NCBI GenBank assembly: GCA_001297265.1
Contig: LIHB01000106.1
Span: 1-64,000, forward strand
Source: Mycosphaerella arachidis
Lineage: Eukaryota; Ascomycota; Dothideomycetes; Mycosphaerellales; Mycosphaerellaceae
Direction of reading: 5' to 3'
DNA: 64,000 nucleotides
The translations under genes were made by a program, and so were the position numbers. The notes beneath the pieces were generated by a model. That model had not been told where the DNA came from, ran no database searches, and saw only the letters and a list, made by a program, of their open reading frames with translations. Each line of letters begins with the position of its first letter. Within the stretch, counting starts at the first letter, position 1. Shown in pieces: positions 22,601 to 33,279 of the stretch.

Positions 22601-22800
22601 GTCAGGTTGACTGTACGGACGTGGAATGGGGGGTGGTGTGCGAAGGAATATGCTCCGCTGAACAATTATCGCCATCTCCGCTTCGAGAATTAGAACCCCC
22701 CCAGCAAACACAAGCTGGGCACGCTTCCATGCCTCGCTGCGAACCAAAAAAAAGAAAGAAAAACACGAACTCGTCCATCTCTTCATCATCATAATCATCA

Positions 22801-24687
22801 TCAAAACGTCTTGGCAACCTTATTCTCCTTCCTAACCCTTTTACACCAACTCCACCGATTATTCGAAAGCAAAATCTGATCCGCCAAACCCTCCTGATCA
22901 TGCAGCAGCAACTTCTCCTCATACCCACCCTCAGCGAAAATGTCCTCCTTCATGATCATTCCCGAATGAATCGTCTTCCCAGTTCCCGTGTATTCCCAGT
23001 GGACTTGGTTGATCCCACCCGGGCTCATGTCGATATCCATATTCGCTTCTACATGCGAGGCGTGCCCATCGACGAGTTTCCAGCCTTCTAGTGGACCGCC
23101 GCGGGTCAGGAAGCCGCCTTTGCGTTGAGGTTGGTAGCTTCGGGTATAAGGTTGCCAGGGGATGGTTCGCCAGATGTAGCGGGCGAGTTTCTGGTACCAT
23201 TCGCGGGGTTCTACGTCGCGGCCGGCGAGGTCCATGCGTGCGCGGGTGGAGGAGTGGATGTACTCGCGTGTGTTCTCGAGCATTGTGGTCGCGCTGTAGC
23301 GGCCTGTTTCGTATTCTGTCTTGGGGTAGCGGCCGGGCGTGCGGGTGGTTGCGCCGTTGAGGGATTGCGGGAAGGTGTTGGAGTTGTAGATTTTGCCCAT
23401 GGCCCAACCTTTGTATTCATCGCCGGGTGGTCCTAGGCTGTTGTAGTAGCGGGTGTTCTGGGCGAAACAGAGTTCGATGTAGTCGTCGTCGAATTGGATC
23501 CAGTCGCATGGGTTGAACGTCTTGCTGGGGTCTCGGCTGTTGCCGGAAAGCTGGTCCATCATCCAGGCGAGTGTGATATTTGCCATGCCGTAGTCTTCGT
23601 ACGAGCCACCACAATTTGCGTGTGCACCAGGGAACCATACTTGCTTCAGGTTCGTTGTGCTTCCTTTGTCGAGCTCCCACACGGCGGGCGAGAACGGGAA
23701 ACGATGTTCGTCAAGCGCAAGTGCGTGGAAAGCGTGCTCAGTGCGGTTGCTGAGTCTGGTATCGTACCACTTCATTTCCTTGATGAAAGCCGGCATATGT
23801 GCGATGCGTTGGAAGAAAGGATTGACCGGAATACCAAGAGCGCCAACAGTATCCCAGACGCCAATCGCTTTGATGTTTGCCTCTTGCGTCAGGCCGAAGG
23901 CAAGTAAGTGTCGAAAGTACGACTCCATATATGTATCGATACGGTTCTCATCTGCTTTGTGAGGTGGCTTTAAAACAGGCATGTTGTCAAGCACATTCTT
24001 GTCGTTCGATCCTACCGCGTACGCTTTGAAGAACTGTGGCTCATAGCGCTCAGATCCGGCATTTTCCCAGTCGCGGAAGAGATCGTAGAAGTAAGGCATT
24101 GCTTTGTGGGTCAGGATGCCGACTGCTGCGATGAGACCGCCCAGACTTCGTGCGGTGTAGGCGCCTCGCGAGAAGCCGAGCAGAAAGATCGAATCGGGCG
24201 AGCTGAAGTCGTCCTTGGGAGAGTAGTTGGAAGCCAGGAATGCGTATGATTCGCGGACGTTCTACCCAATATGGCATCAGCTACATGCCAACAGAAGAGG
24301 TAAAACTTTGGACAAAAGATGCCTTGCGCCAACCACACTTACCTCAGAAAGACCTAAACCAGTTCCGCCACCAAGAAGTTGTTGGTACATGCCGAGACCA
24401 GTGCCTATACCTGCTTGGTAGTAGACGATCTGGGGATGTTTTGCATCGTCTTCGGCCAGCATGGCTCGGGCTATTCGGGTGACATTGGAAGGGCTCTGCA
24501 CTTTGCCCGCCTTATAGCCATTGTCGCGGTCCATCCAGGTGCCTGAGGACTGTCAGTATTGGTCTACAGGCGTTGGTAAGAGTGGAATCATACCATCACA
24601 GCACACTATCAGCTTCTTTGGAAGTCTGATCTGGTGTCTAGACTGTTCATCAGCAACGGAATGGTGACGATCCTCCATGATGTCCAT
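22801..24687 (-). CDS. DUF2235 (Tle1-like) alpha/beta hydrolase
   Basis: Three exons (24687-24594, 24542-24343, 24261-22801) give 584 residues. The two introns are 51 and 81 nt, GT..AG. The start of the fold reads IVCCDG, split by intron 1, continuing TWMD; the nucleophile elbow GFSRGAY has its serine near residue 131; GVWDTVGALG follows. These are the hallmark motifs of the DUF2235 family, which includes bacterial type VI phospholipase effectors and many fungal proteins of unknown substrate. There is no signal peptide, so a cytosolic location is likely. The C-terminal 150 residues are fungal-specific. The reaction is inferred as ester or phospholipid hydrolysis; the physiological role is unknown. 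Confidence 0.88.
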
Positions 24688-25892
24688 GATGGACGTTCTG
24701 CTGGTATGAGCCTCGCTCACTAATGCGAAGCCAAGGCGGACTGGGTCGATGATCGTTGAGCTTCGTTGATGTGATCTGAGCGCTATATATCTATAGGGGG
24801 CACTGTTTCCGTGTAGTAGATCGTCAATTCACACAGTCAACAGTCTTAGATATGGTTTCGACATGCGAAATTATATGTAGAAGGATCTCGCCAGGCATTA
24901 CCTACAGCAGGGGCCACTTATGACCGATGCGGCCTTCTGATCCTCACAATCCTTTGTGCTTGAAAAAGGCAGCCATCACATTCGGAACAGACACAGGGCT
25001 GAAGACTAGAGGGCGGCTTGCGCTCAGCCGCCGTGGAGCACTGCATGAACTGGGGCCAGAGTGGTTCGTCGTTCGCGAGACAGCTCGCCTACGCCGTGCG
25101 AATGTGGACGACCAGGTGGTGGTCGTGGTCGTTGGCTCTGGTAAGGAAGCTGTCAGACCACTACAACTACCTCATGCTTCGCTCAAGCATAAAACAAGCA
25201 GCTGAAGGACCATCCGAGGATTTGCTGACCACCGAGTGGCTCGTGATGAACAACGGGGAATGCAGAAACGTGCGTTCCTACTGGATCCACCTCGGCTGCG
25301 GGCTGCGCCGAGCTCAGTCGCGACCCTTGCACGCGTTGCACCTCACTTTCACAGCTGGCACTTCAGCTCCTTGGAGTTTACGAAAGACATTGAGGGTACC
25401 GCCCTTTCCCACACAATCGTTGCCTCCGTCAGGCCGACCTCCCACTCTCACCGATACGACAGCATGCTGACGAGACGATACGCCTTGACCCAAGGCGCTG
25501 TCTGGTAATACGACAAGTTCAGCCGAAGAGAACAAAGCCACTGTAGTAAAGTCAGGCGTTGAACCATGCCAGCTCGTAGAAGGAGAGCGATGACTGGAGG
25601 TCACCAGGACATGCAGTCATGCTTGGACGAACCGAAATCTCATACGGTCGCTAGCTGTCTGGCGGTCTGGACATTCCATCGAAACATGGACAACGATCAC
25701 GACGCCGTATGATCGACATCCCTGGAAGTGAACTTTCAGTCCAGGCCATACGGGCTACTTCAGGGGTGTCGATTCATCCTGTCGAATGGTGGACAAGCCC
25801 AAGGGCGGGACAGGTAAGGAGGTTCATGTGAAGTGAATGAGGAGACACATGCGCTTAACCTTTGACAGCAAAAAAATTTCACTTGACAAATC
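24688..25892. other. Gene-poor region upstream of the DUF2235 gene
   Basis: About 1.2 kb without a supported gene. A TATA-like stretch lies at 24783-24795 (minus-strand TATAGATATATAG), about 95-110 bp before the start codon at 24687. Frames at 24927-25508 in three registers show no domain. Confidence 0.45.
24783..24795 (-). promoter_or_regulatory. Possible TATA box of the DUF2235 gene
   Basis: The minus strand reads TATAGATATATAG here, about 100 bp upstream of the start codon in an otherwise mixed-composition region. The position suits a fungal core promoter; the assignment is by motif and distance only. Confidence 0.35.
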
Positions 25893-25964
25893 CGCCGGCG
25901 TGGCGAAATGGTTAAGGCGCGAGTTCAGGGGCGCGCCTTAAACAAGGGACAGCGCGCCACCGCG
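25893..25964 (+). ncRNA. tRNA-like / strongly structured element
   Basis: The stretch TGGCGAAATGGTTAAGGCG (25901-25919) resembles the D-arm/A-box of Leu or Ser tRNAs, but the D-stem has a mismatch and no matching acceptor 3' strand or T-loop follows. Instead there is a perfect 10-bp hairpin, TTAAGGCGCG (25912-25921) with CGCGCCTTAA (25932-25941). An outer stem pairs GCGTGGCG (25898-25905) with CGCCACCGC (25955-25963) with one bulge. It may be a degenerate tRNA, the head of a tRNA-derived SINE, or an unrelated hairpin. Confidence 0.3.
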
Positions 25965-26040
25965 ATTATTAGATAGATACGATCGATTCGAAAGATTCGA
26001 GTGGGTTGCTCACTCGAAGGACACTTTGGTGTGACTTAGG

Positions 26041-26286
26041 GTGCAGTTCAGATTCTCCCGAAGTAACCCTAGGACGTTTGTTCGATCATCTTCGACGACG
26101 GATGATAGTAAAAATGCTGGTGACCCAACCTCAAACCAAAACCCCAACTCAAAACCAGTAAATCAAGAAGACCCAAACACAAAAGCAAGAAAAATCAGGG
26201 TCTTCCGAACAGCTTTATTGAGCTTACTTTTTACCTCCGTGTTGGAGGCTATTTTTTGGCACCTTCTGCATATATTGTCTATATGA
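26041..26286 (+). CDS. Small hypothetical protein with C-terminal membrane segment
   Basis: An 81-codon frame beginning MQFRFSRSNPRTFVRSS, an Arg/Ser-rich start like a mitochondrial presequence. An Asn/Lys/Pro-rich linker follows, then a hydrophobic end around FRTALLSLLFTSVLEAIFW. The local DNA is more A-rich than its neighbours. No family is recognised. It could be a tail-anchored protein, a piece of a larger spliced gene, or a chance frame in an inserted sequence. Confidence 0.3.
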   Translation: MQFRFSRSNPRTFVRSSSTTDDSKNAGDPTSNQNPNSKPVNQEDPNTKARKIRVFRTALLSLLFTSVLEAIFWHLLHILSI

Positions 26287-26953
26287 TATTACGGCTGTCA
26301 TGTACTTACGATATTTATGCAGGAAAGGTTGATATCTCGACTCCTTAAAGGCTAGCTTCGAATTTTACCGCCAAGAGAAGACACTATTACAGACGATGTG
26401 TGATCCCTTTTGCACCAGTGATACAGATGCCTGGTCATCTATGGCTATTATTGCCTGATTCCTGCACTCTAGAGACTGCACACCCCCATTTTAGAGTCTG
26501 AACCACCTCCTCGAGATTGAATTTGCTGCTCGGACCTTCAACCTTCTAGGCCTGATCTTCGCACTTCCCGAGGGACTGCTTCGAGGCCTTGGCCTTCGCG
26601 ATGGCGTCTCGAGCACCCTTGTTTGGAGCGCAGTTACAGTCAAGGCTACGAAGTCCTGACCTTTGACCATGATTGCGGCAGTCGTGATGGGTCGGTGAAG
26701 CTGACAACGGTGACACATGGCAAGGTGTTGTACGTGCAGCTCGAAAGCTATCGAGCCAGAAAGACGCGCGAGAATGGCAGTAGCGCGCAAAGGGCACGCT
26801 CCACTCTCGATCTGGTCTAGCGCCTTGTCAAGTGAATATCATCATATACTTCTGTCGATGCTCAAGTCGACCAGGCACAACCTGAACGCTATCTAAGAAG
26901 AAAAACATAAGCCTATTTCGACGACCTCACACGTCATAAGTTGGTGATACAGA
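26287..26953. other. Intergenic
   Basis: No supported gene. Frames at 26491-26820 on both strands overlap each other and show no domain. Confidence 0.5.
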
Positions 26954-27903
26954 TCAACGACCGAACAGCCTCTCGATCCCACCAGTGTCCCCATCCTCTG
27001 TCTTGATCCGCCTGAGCCGCTCGACCATTCTCAGCCGATACTCCTCTTGCCTCTCGCTTCGCTCGTGCTCGGAGTCGTGGTTTTGAAGGTATTCTTCGGG
27101 AAAAGTTGTGGGTAAAGTATGAAGCTGCGGCGGAATGCGATGCTGCAGCTCGATGCTTTCACCGTCGAGCTTTGGCAAACCTGTTGCAGGACGTTGGCGT
27201 CGGCGGCGTCGGCGCCAGAAGAATAATGCCTGCTCGAGATATCAGTTCTGTCACTTATAGACAAGAAATGAACACATACAGCGCATATTCCTGCGAGGGC
27301 CAAGAGCATAGCAAGAATTATGGTTGCTATGCCAATTCCGGTTTGCGCGAAGCTTTTGTTCTGCCCAGTAGGGCTCGTACCAAATGGCGTAGTTGTAGAT
27401 ACTGGCTCGGTACTCGTCGAAGAGCTAACGACATCCCCTGTGCTGGTCGACTGGATTAAGCTTCCAGTATCTAGCGATGAGGACTCTGCTGTAGATATCG
27501 CTGCCGAAGTCGTTGGCAATGACGAGTTCGGGATGACTGGCCCGGGCCCTTGGATCAGAGGAGCTTCTGAGTCTATTGAAGGTTGAGAAGTCGTTGTTGA
27601 GACCGTCGTGCTGCTTGGCAGGGTGACAGTTATAGGTGTGCCGGCTAACATCTGTGGTGCACCCGCCGCAGGTATGCTACGAGGTAAGCAGGACGACCAG
27701 CCCTCCCAGGATAGTGTGCCCTGGGGTCCTGATCCGGGGACGGATATGGAGATGGCATTGCACTGTGCTGGACATTTCGCACTGTCTTTGACGACGGCCG
27801 GGTTGCAGACTCGTGCGGTGGACACTGTCTTGCTGACGGTAACCACGGCTCTCTTAGCCAATGCAGCTGGTATAGTCGTCGTGGAGGGTTGTCTGAGTTG
27901 CAT
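26954..27903 (-). CDS. Ser/Thr-rich single-pass membrane protein
   Basis: Two exons (27903-27280 and 27229-26954) with a 50-nt intron give about 299 residues. Four cysteines near the N-terminus are followed by a Ser/Thr/Pro-rich stretch typical of O-glycosylated fungal wall or surface proteins. The membrane span GIGIATIILAMLLALAGIC is split from its stop-transfer block ALFFWRRRRRRQ by the intron, and the cytoplasmic tail is about 80 charged residues. The topology suggests a plasma-membrane sensor-like or cell-wall protein with its N-terminus outside. No signal peptide is visible at the Met used, and an in-frame stop lies not far upstream, so a 5' exon carrying the signal is probably missing from this model. 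Confidence 0.7.
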
Positions 27904-29653
27904 ACTATCCCAGGAGATAGCCTGTGATGTTGGTGATGTAGGGGCTGGCTCGGCGATGCGATTGAGTGCGGTGTCTGGCTGCTAGGGTGCGTCATTGTGG
28001 TTGATGGGCAAAAGATGATCTTCAAGTGTCTCAGCGGATACTGAAAACGGCTTCGAGTATTCCATGTGGGCAGCTCGCGGCATGTACTTATTGAACAGCA
28101 CATATAATTGGGTTTTGCAGTAGGTAATAGGGCAATACAGATTTTTGCGAGATGAGCGCTGGTGTCATTTTGCACAACATGGTTTGTAGTAAGAATGATT
28201 GTATATGATGCGAGAAGACATAGCGGCAGTGTTCGTACCGGTGTTCGAGGCAATACGAGGACATGAACTCAGACGAGCATGGAGTGAGCTGTCACATGCT
28301 ACAAAATTCAGCTACTTCTTCGACATGCCATTTGCTTCAACCAAACTATACAGCTCTGATTCTCGACTCAGAAGTATCCGAACCCTGTCGCCATTAGTTA
28401 AGCTATGGTATCGCCACGCGGAACACTGCCAATTGCTCTTGAAGTATAACTTCGCACACAGCAAACATTGCTGACCTGCGACGCCGCTACTTCGGAAGCT
28501 GCCTACCCTCAGCGGCAGAGGCATTCAAGGCGTCAGGTTCTCCCGCCCGTCAGCCCATGCTGTGGCGAAGACGACCCGAGCTTTGGGCATCATGTGCAAC
28601 TGCGACCCTCGCGACTAGCCTTGGCATTTCGGATTTGCAGGCTTTCACTGGTGCATCCGCATGCCAATCCTGAAGGATGTCCACGCACCTTCGAGTGCAG
28701 TGTTGGGGCCAGCTAACGCGTCCTCGATGAGCGAGGACAAACTCCAGTTGTCTCGACATGCAGATATCCTCAGCTTTGGGCAGCATGAGTTTAAGGCACC
28801 CAGCCGGCTTGCGAAACTATTGGTCACAACGCAACTAGTGTGCCATATCCATACCCGAGAGATCAGACACGGGAGGCGTTGAACACGGAGTACATTCAAC
28901 CAATTATGCGTGGCACTTCCGGCATGACCCATAACAGTTTCCAGAAGGATTCGTATAGCTGGTTGCACAGTACATGGAGGAAGACCTCGACGGCGATGAA
29001 GTATCCCACTGTGAAAGATCCGAGGACTGGTACATCCTTGGGTCTGTTCAACCAGCTCACTACCGTCGATCCCAGCAAATAGAAAGCGCAGCTATGCCGC
29101 GAGCACGTACCTCGCAGCCGCTGGAGTTCGAGCCAATGTGATCGTCGTGACGGGGACCTTCGTGAACAGCATCCTGTGGAGCAAGGGCTCACGGTGGCAA
29201 AGCTCAAGCAAGTGGTGGCGAGCTAGAGAGTATCGAGACCACTTTCCCAGTCATTCGGATGATGCGGAGACTGGTGAGAAGGCCCTCGGGTTTGGTGTCA
29301 AGCCATGGATGACCATGAACGAAGTCAGAGAGTGCGTGCGAGACCGCCATACCCCGCGAGCTTCGTTTGTTGGTTCGCCATGATCGAGATGTGGCGTAGA
29401 TGGTGGTGTTGTTCTAATATGCGAGAAAAGCGGAGAGCCGAGTTGTCGCCTCGGACGGGAGGTGGCTCCATTCGCAACTGTCCCGTTGATGTGCACCGTC
29501 TGTGCTTTAGGCCAGCGTCGCCGAACGTTATGCAAGGGTCGTAAAGTGGAGGTGTAGCAGGACCAGGCAAGCGCCATGGCTGAGTATCAATACTTCAAGT
29601 TGAGTCTGGGTATCATAGTCTATCGTCTATTGTGAGAAGCCCCTGAGCCGCCT
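27904..29653. other. Long gene-poor region
   Basis: About 1.75 kb. The proximal end may hide the first exon of the preceding gene. A minus-strand frame at 28896-29207 has a hydrophobic stretch (VGYFIAVEVFLHVLCNQLY), and a second frame (28645-28968) overlaps it. Neither has a recognisable family, though a decayed gene is possible. Confidence 0.4.
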
Positions 29654-30958
29654 TCACCCAAGCGTCACCAACGCTGGGTTGTCGCCATCCTTGATATAAA
29701 TCTCGCCGCCTATCAACTCTGGCCGAGCCGGAGACTTATCGGTACCATTTCCGCCGCTACGACCGTCTGGTGCTTGTCCGGCATCTGTCTGCGTACTGCT
29801 CGTCTTCTGCCTCGACTTGCGTTTCGCGTCTTGCTCCCTCTGGTATGCTGCGTTGCTGTGCAGTCTCAACCCAATTATGATCGTGACGACCACGACCAAT
29901 AACGCAGCACCAGCACGGCGCGTCAACGCCCACCGAACAGACTCTACTGCCGAACCACCATCAGCCTTCAGGTCGACAGTAATCTTGTAGTTCAGCCGCT
30001 GCACGCTCGACTCCATCGCTCGCTGTTCGTTCCTCACGGACATCTTGCGGTCGTCGAACATGCCTTTCAGTTCATCCTTGAGCGTGCCGGCTTCCTGGCC
30101 GATCCTCTGCGACAAGATCTCGACCTCATGCTGTAGCTGCGTGCGCTCTGTCCTCATTTTCTCTTGCTCCGCTCTTCGGTTCGTGGTAACCTCCGTCTTG
30201 AGCTCGGCGCACGCTGCCCGGAACAAATAAGTCTCGTTCTCGACTTGGGACTTGCTGACGAGGGCTTCTCGTGCCATGTCCATATTGTCTGCCAGCTCAA
30301 TCCTGACGCCTTTCATGATTGTAATTGCTTGCGCTTCCGACCAGCCTGCATCGACAAGACTTCGGACGAGGCCATAGGTATCGAAATGATGCACGTGCCG
30401 AGGGGTGTCGATATGAGGCGCTTTTACCGATGGTGTATGCTCGTCAAATGACACATCCGGGTTCTGCTCTTCGGGCGCTGATTTCGTGCCCGTCTCTTCC
30501 GCATGTTTGCTAGGATCTGGCACCTGGTCTAGGAGGGAGTCAAGCGGTTTTGTCGGAGGCGCTTCTGGAGCGTCTGCTGCGTCTAGCATCGGGTCCACGC
30601 TAGTTCGCTGTGTCTTGTCCGTTGCATTGCGTTTCGATTCGGGTGTTTCTGCCTGGACTCGCACCTCTGCTTCACCAGCTCTCTGCAGTCGTCCGCCAAT
30701 TTTAGGCAACTTGGTCTGCTCGGGAGCTTCGTTCGAGACCGAAGGCGGCACTTTCTCGCCTCCTCCCAGATGAGCTGGTGGTTCATTGGCAGTTCCATAG
30801 CGTGGCTGCTGCGGCACTGCCTCCGGTCGTCCACGAGGGGAGGAGGAATGCAGTGCTCGAATGCGGGTAGCAGCTCTCGCCGATCGGGTCGCCGGAGTCG
30901 ATGCGTCGATGCTCTTCGCGAGCATTGGCCATAGGAAAGGAAGTCGTGGTGCCGCCAT
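29654..30958 (-). CDS. Mitochondrial DUF1640 protein (Fmp32 / CCDC90-MCUR1 family)
   Basis: One exon, 434 residues from MAAPRLPFLWPML; an in-frame Met 25 codons upstream (31033) is less likely because the chosen start begins an Arg/Ala/Ser-rich mitochondrial presequence. A disordered region of about 160 residues leads to the family signature FDTYGLVRSLVDAGWSEAQA near residue 195. A long coiled coil follows, then one membrane span (AALLVVVVTIIIGLRL) near 365 and a basic, disordered tail. Family members sit in the inner mitochondrial membrane as coiled-coil proteins; human MCUR1 affects calcium uptake and complex IV assembly, and yeast Fmp32 affects respiration and proline use. The C-terminal tail of about 55 residues is longer than in yeast. 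Confidence 0.85.
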   Translation of the reverse strand: MAAPRLPFLWPMLAKSIDASTPATRSARAATRIRALHSSSPRGRPEAVPQQPRYGTANEPPAHLGGGEKVPPSVSNEAPEQTKLPKIGGRLQRAGEAEVRVQAETPESKRNATDKTQRTSVDPMLDAADAPEAPPTKPLDSLLDQVPDPSKHAEETGTKSAPEEQNPDVSFDEHTPSVKAPHIDTPRHVHHFDTYGLVRSLVDAGWSEAQAITIMKGVRIELADNMDMAREALVSKSQVENETYLFRAACAELKTEVTTNRRAEQEKMRTERTQLQHEVEILSQRIGQEAGTLKDELKGMFDDRKMSVRNEQRAMESSVQRLNYKITVDLKADGGSAVESVRWALTRRAGAALLVVVVTIIIGLRLHSNAAYQREQDAKRKSRQKTSSTQTDAGQAPDGRSGGNGTDKSPARPELIGGEIYIKDGDNPALVTLG

Positions 30959-31458
30959 ATTGGCGCACAGAGGAGTGCACCGTGAGTGTGTATCGCAAGA
31001 AATGTTCCTGTTGCTCATGTGCCCGCGATCCATCGATCACAGATCCCTGCCCTTGATCTGCATGCGGCACACCCGTCCCACCTTCTTCCTCTCTTGACGC
31101 GACATCATCGTTCTCCTGCTACACTACACACTCGACTACTACGCATATTGCACGATGGACCCAACTTCCCACTGGCAATACGTTTGTCGATAACACACGT
31201 GGTCCTCCGGGGGCGTCTCCCACTGCGAAGAGCGAAACAGACATCGTTGACGCGTGCTGGGCTTCAGTCTCCGCGCGAACCACGGTCAACTTCGAAAGGC
31301 ACGTCTTGACTGGTCGTTCCCCTCAAAAGTAGGTCCCCAAGGTATAGTCTACTCCGCTTGACACATGTCTGCCAGGCCGGTCACTCAAAGTCATATACTT
31401 GCGGACTGGCATCGAAACGTTTCTATGCCAGGCCACGGCTCCTCGGTACCCGCCCGGG
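30959..31458. promoter_or_regulatory. Divergent intergenic region
   Basis: It separates the Fmp32-like gene and the F-box-like gene, which run away from each other. No specific site is recognised. Confidence 0.4.
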
Positions 31459-32313
31459 ATGGAAAAGTCACCTCTCTACAGGCTGCCAATTGAGTTGAGG
31501 AACATCATCGCTGAATACAGCCTCTACCAGGAGCATCCGATCGAGGTCAAGCCGATTGCTGGACGCTGGACCAGAGCACGCTCCAAACATGAACAGCAGA
31601 AGGGTGCTGCCTCGTGGGCAACATCCCTGGCTGAGTGGGTGCTGGCACGTATTGCTCGTAGGCGGGAGCGATCGCCTGTTGCGCTTCTTTTCACCTGCAA
31701 ACAGCTTCACGAAGATTATGCACAGCTCTTCTACAGCATCAACACCTTCACGCTTCGCTGTGGACGTCATGGCATACGCAATACCATAGCCCTGTTTTTG
31801 AAAAGTGTGGGATGCTCCCACGCTACATCGGTCCGCCACATCATCGCTGTGCGACATGCTGGGCCTTTCACTCTTCAGATCCGACGCCAACTGCTTGTAA
31901 GCCGATGCGCTGACGAGTTCTGCATTTTACTGTGTGGAACGCTTGTTGAGGCACCAGTCGCAACGTCCCTCTTCAGCGATGACCGTCATGGGGGATCCTT
32001 CGAAGTCGAATTCAGGATGCATGTGGCAGCCGGCGGGAAGGCCACAGTGTGGGTGCTTGTGCAACTGACTAGGTTGTTGAATCGAGTGTACTATCAGTAC
32101 AAAGACGTGCGCATCCAGGCACGAAACAAGAAACAACCAAATGCGGCTATGCGACAGTTCACGGATGAGCTTGAAGCTATTGCCAGAGTGTGGTGTGAGA
32201 CATATTCATACTGTCTGACATGCTATGGACTGTTCAAAAATGCGGAGGAGACCCATTGTTGTCCCAAACTACAGCGGCGCCTGGACTCTCTCAAAGTCTC
32301 TTGGAGCGTTTGA
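31459..32313 (+). CDS. F-box-like fungal-specific protein
   Basis: 284 residues from MEKSPLYRLP; an upstream in-frame Met at 31399 would add 20 residues without family character. SPLYRLPIELRNIIAEYSL is the F-box-like N-terminal helix pair, and VALLFTCKQLHEDYAQLFY matches the second signature in which a cysteine-containing helix precedes a helix ending in FY. Such proteins are greatly expanded in Dothideomycetes and may be Skp1-Cul1 adaptors or decayed derivatives. Substrates are unknown. A cysteine-rich end (CLTCYGLF, then CC) might bind metal. Confidence 0.65.
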   Translation: MEKSPLYRLPIELRNIIAEYSLYQEHPIEVKPIAGRWTRARSKHEQQKGAASWATSLAEWVLARIARRRERSPVALLFTCKQLHEDYAQLFYSINTFTLRCGRHGIRNTIALFLKSVGCSHATSVRHIIAVRHAGPFTLQIRRQLLVSRCADEFCILLCGTLVEAPVATSLFSDDRHGGSFEVEFRMHVAAGGKATVWVLVQLTRLLNRVYYQYKDVRIQARNKKQPNAAMRQFTDELEAIARVWCETYSYCLTCYGLFKNAEETHCCPKLQRRLDSLKVSWSV

Positions 32314-33024
32314 ACACGCATACCGAGCAGGGAACATTGTCGGAGTCTAAGAGAAAGGGAGCTTTTGGAGTAGGTCGCTGTCTTTCGACCGTCGATCACT
32401 ACGCAAGCCCCTCTGGCTTCGAAGGTTGGATTCTGGATCTTGCAATCTCGGAACTTGGAAGTTTCTGTCCACTTCGCTTGGGTTATGTTGATGCAAAAAC
32501 TTCCTGACACAGACCACGAAGGGCTTACACCTCATTATAAGTTGCAGCGAATCTGTCAGCAGGCACGGCACCACTGTTGGAGTAACCTCAAAAATGCAAC
32601 ACCTTGGACGGAGTGGTCTCTGCATGGCATCGGCAGCCAGTCAGCGACTCGAGCTGGTGTCGATCCGCAGGTTTCGGGCCCGCTTAGGAATAAGTACGGC
32701 GGTGCGGTTTCCGAAGGCGATGTCCCTCAGACCCAAGCGAGTTGTGGTTGTATGGCCAAAGGCGGCCTACGGAAGAGAGATGCCGGAAAGCTCGTCATTT
32801 GGAGGAATGTGGCTTGCACGATGTGCACCCCTCGATCCTTCGCATTTCAGCTTATAGGCTGCCCACGCTGCCGAACAAAGCGGAACCATTCTTTTGAATC
32901 GGGGCTTGTTCAAAGCTTGGCCAAAGTCTCGTTCACTCGTCTTCATCGTGGTGGAGTCTCTCAGATCAGTACGCATCACGAACGAGACACGCACGCGCGC
33001 TACTTGAGACAGACGACCAGGAGG
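32314..33024. other. Intergenic / leader of the next gene
   Basis: A frame stays open from 32440 into the next gene, but its residues are unlike coding sequence (mixed Cys, Trp and His with no pattern). I treat it as 3' untranslated region plus promoter and leader. Confidence 0.45.
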
Positions 33025-33279
33025 ATGGGTGCAGCAGCATGGGCAACGCCAGTCGGCGTGCTCGCAGGACTTGCGGTGGCAATGTTCATTTTCATCTGGT
33101 GGTGGTTTCCACGTCACTATCGGAAGGGTATTCAAGACGATATGGATAGAGTCGACGAAGCGAAGAGGCAGCGCGAGCTTGCTGCAGCAGAGGCACAAGC
33201 GCGAGGCGAGCACATCGATCTCGAAGCTCAACCCAAGCAAGCACCGAGAGCATATATCGCGCCGGTTACGGCTTATTGA
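33025..33279 (+). CDS. Small single-span membrane protein
   Basis: 84 residues starting MGAAAWATPVG. A membrane span, LAGLAVAMFIFIWWWFP, is followed by HYRKGIQDDMDRVDEAKRQR and an Ala/Glu-rich amphipathic region, giving a short N-terminus outside and a charged tail inside. No named family is recognised. The clean span, the positive residues just after it and a compact length suggest a genuine small membrane or mitochondrial protein. The start is the Met directly before the hydrophobic segment; the frame continues upstream without a stop, so a longer protein is formally possible. Confidence 0.55.
   Translation: MGAAAWATPVGVLAGLAVAMFIFIWWWFPRHYRKGIQDDMDRVDEAKRQRELAAAEAQARGEHIDLEAQPKQAPRAYIAPVTAY

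Noticed and set aside
21249..22693. Frames of 265-458 codons across the gap
   Set aside because: They are made of unknown residues from the N run.
32440..33024. 195-codon extension of the small membrane protein
   Set aside because: The residues show no coding pattern; the Met at 33025 is immediately before the membrane span.
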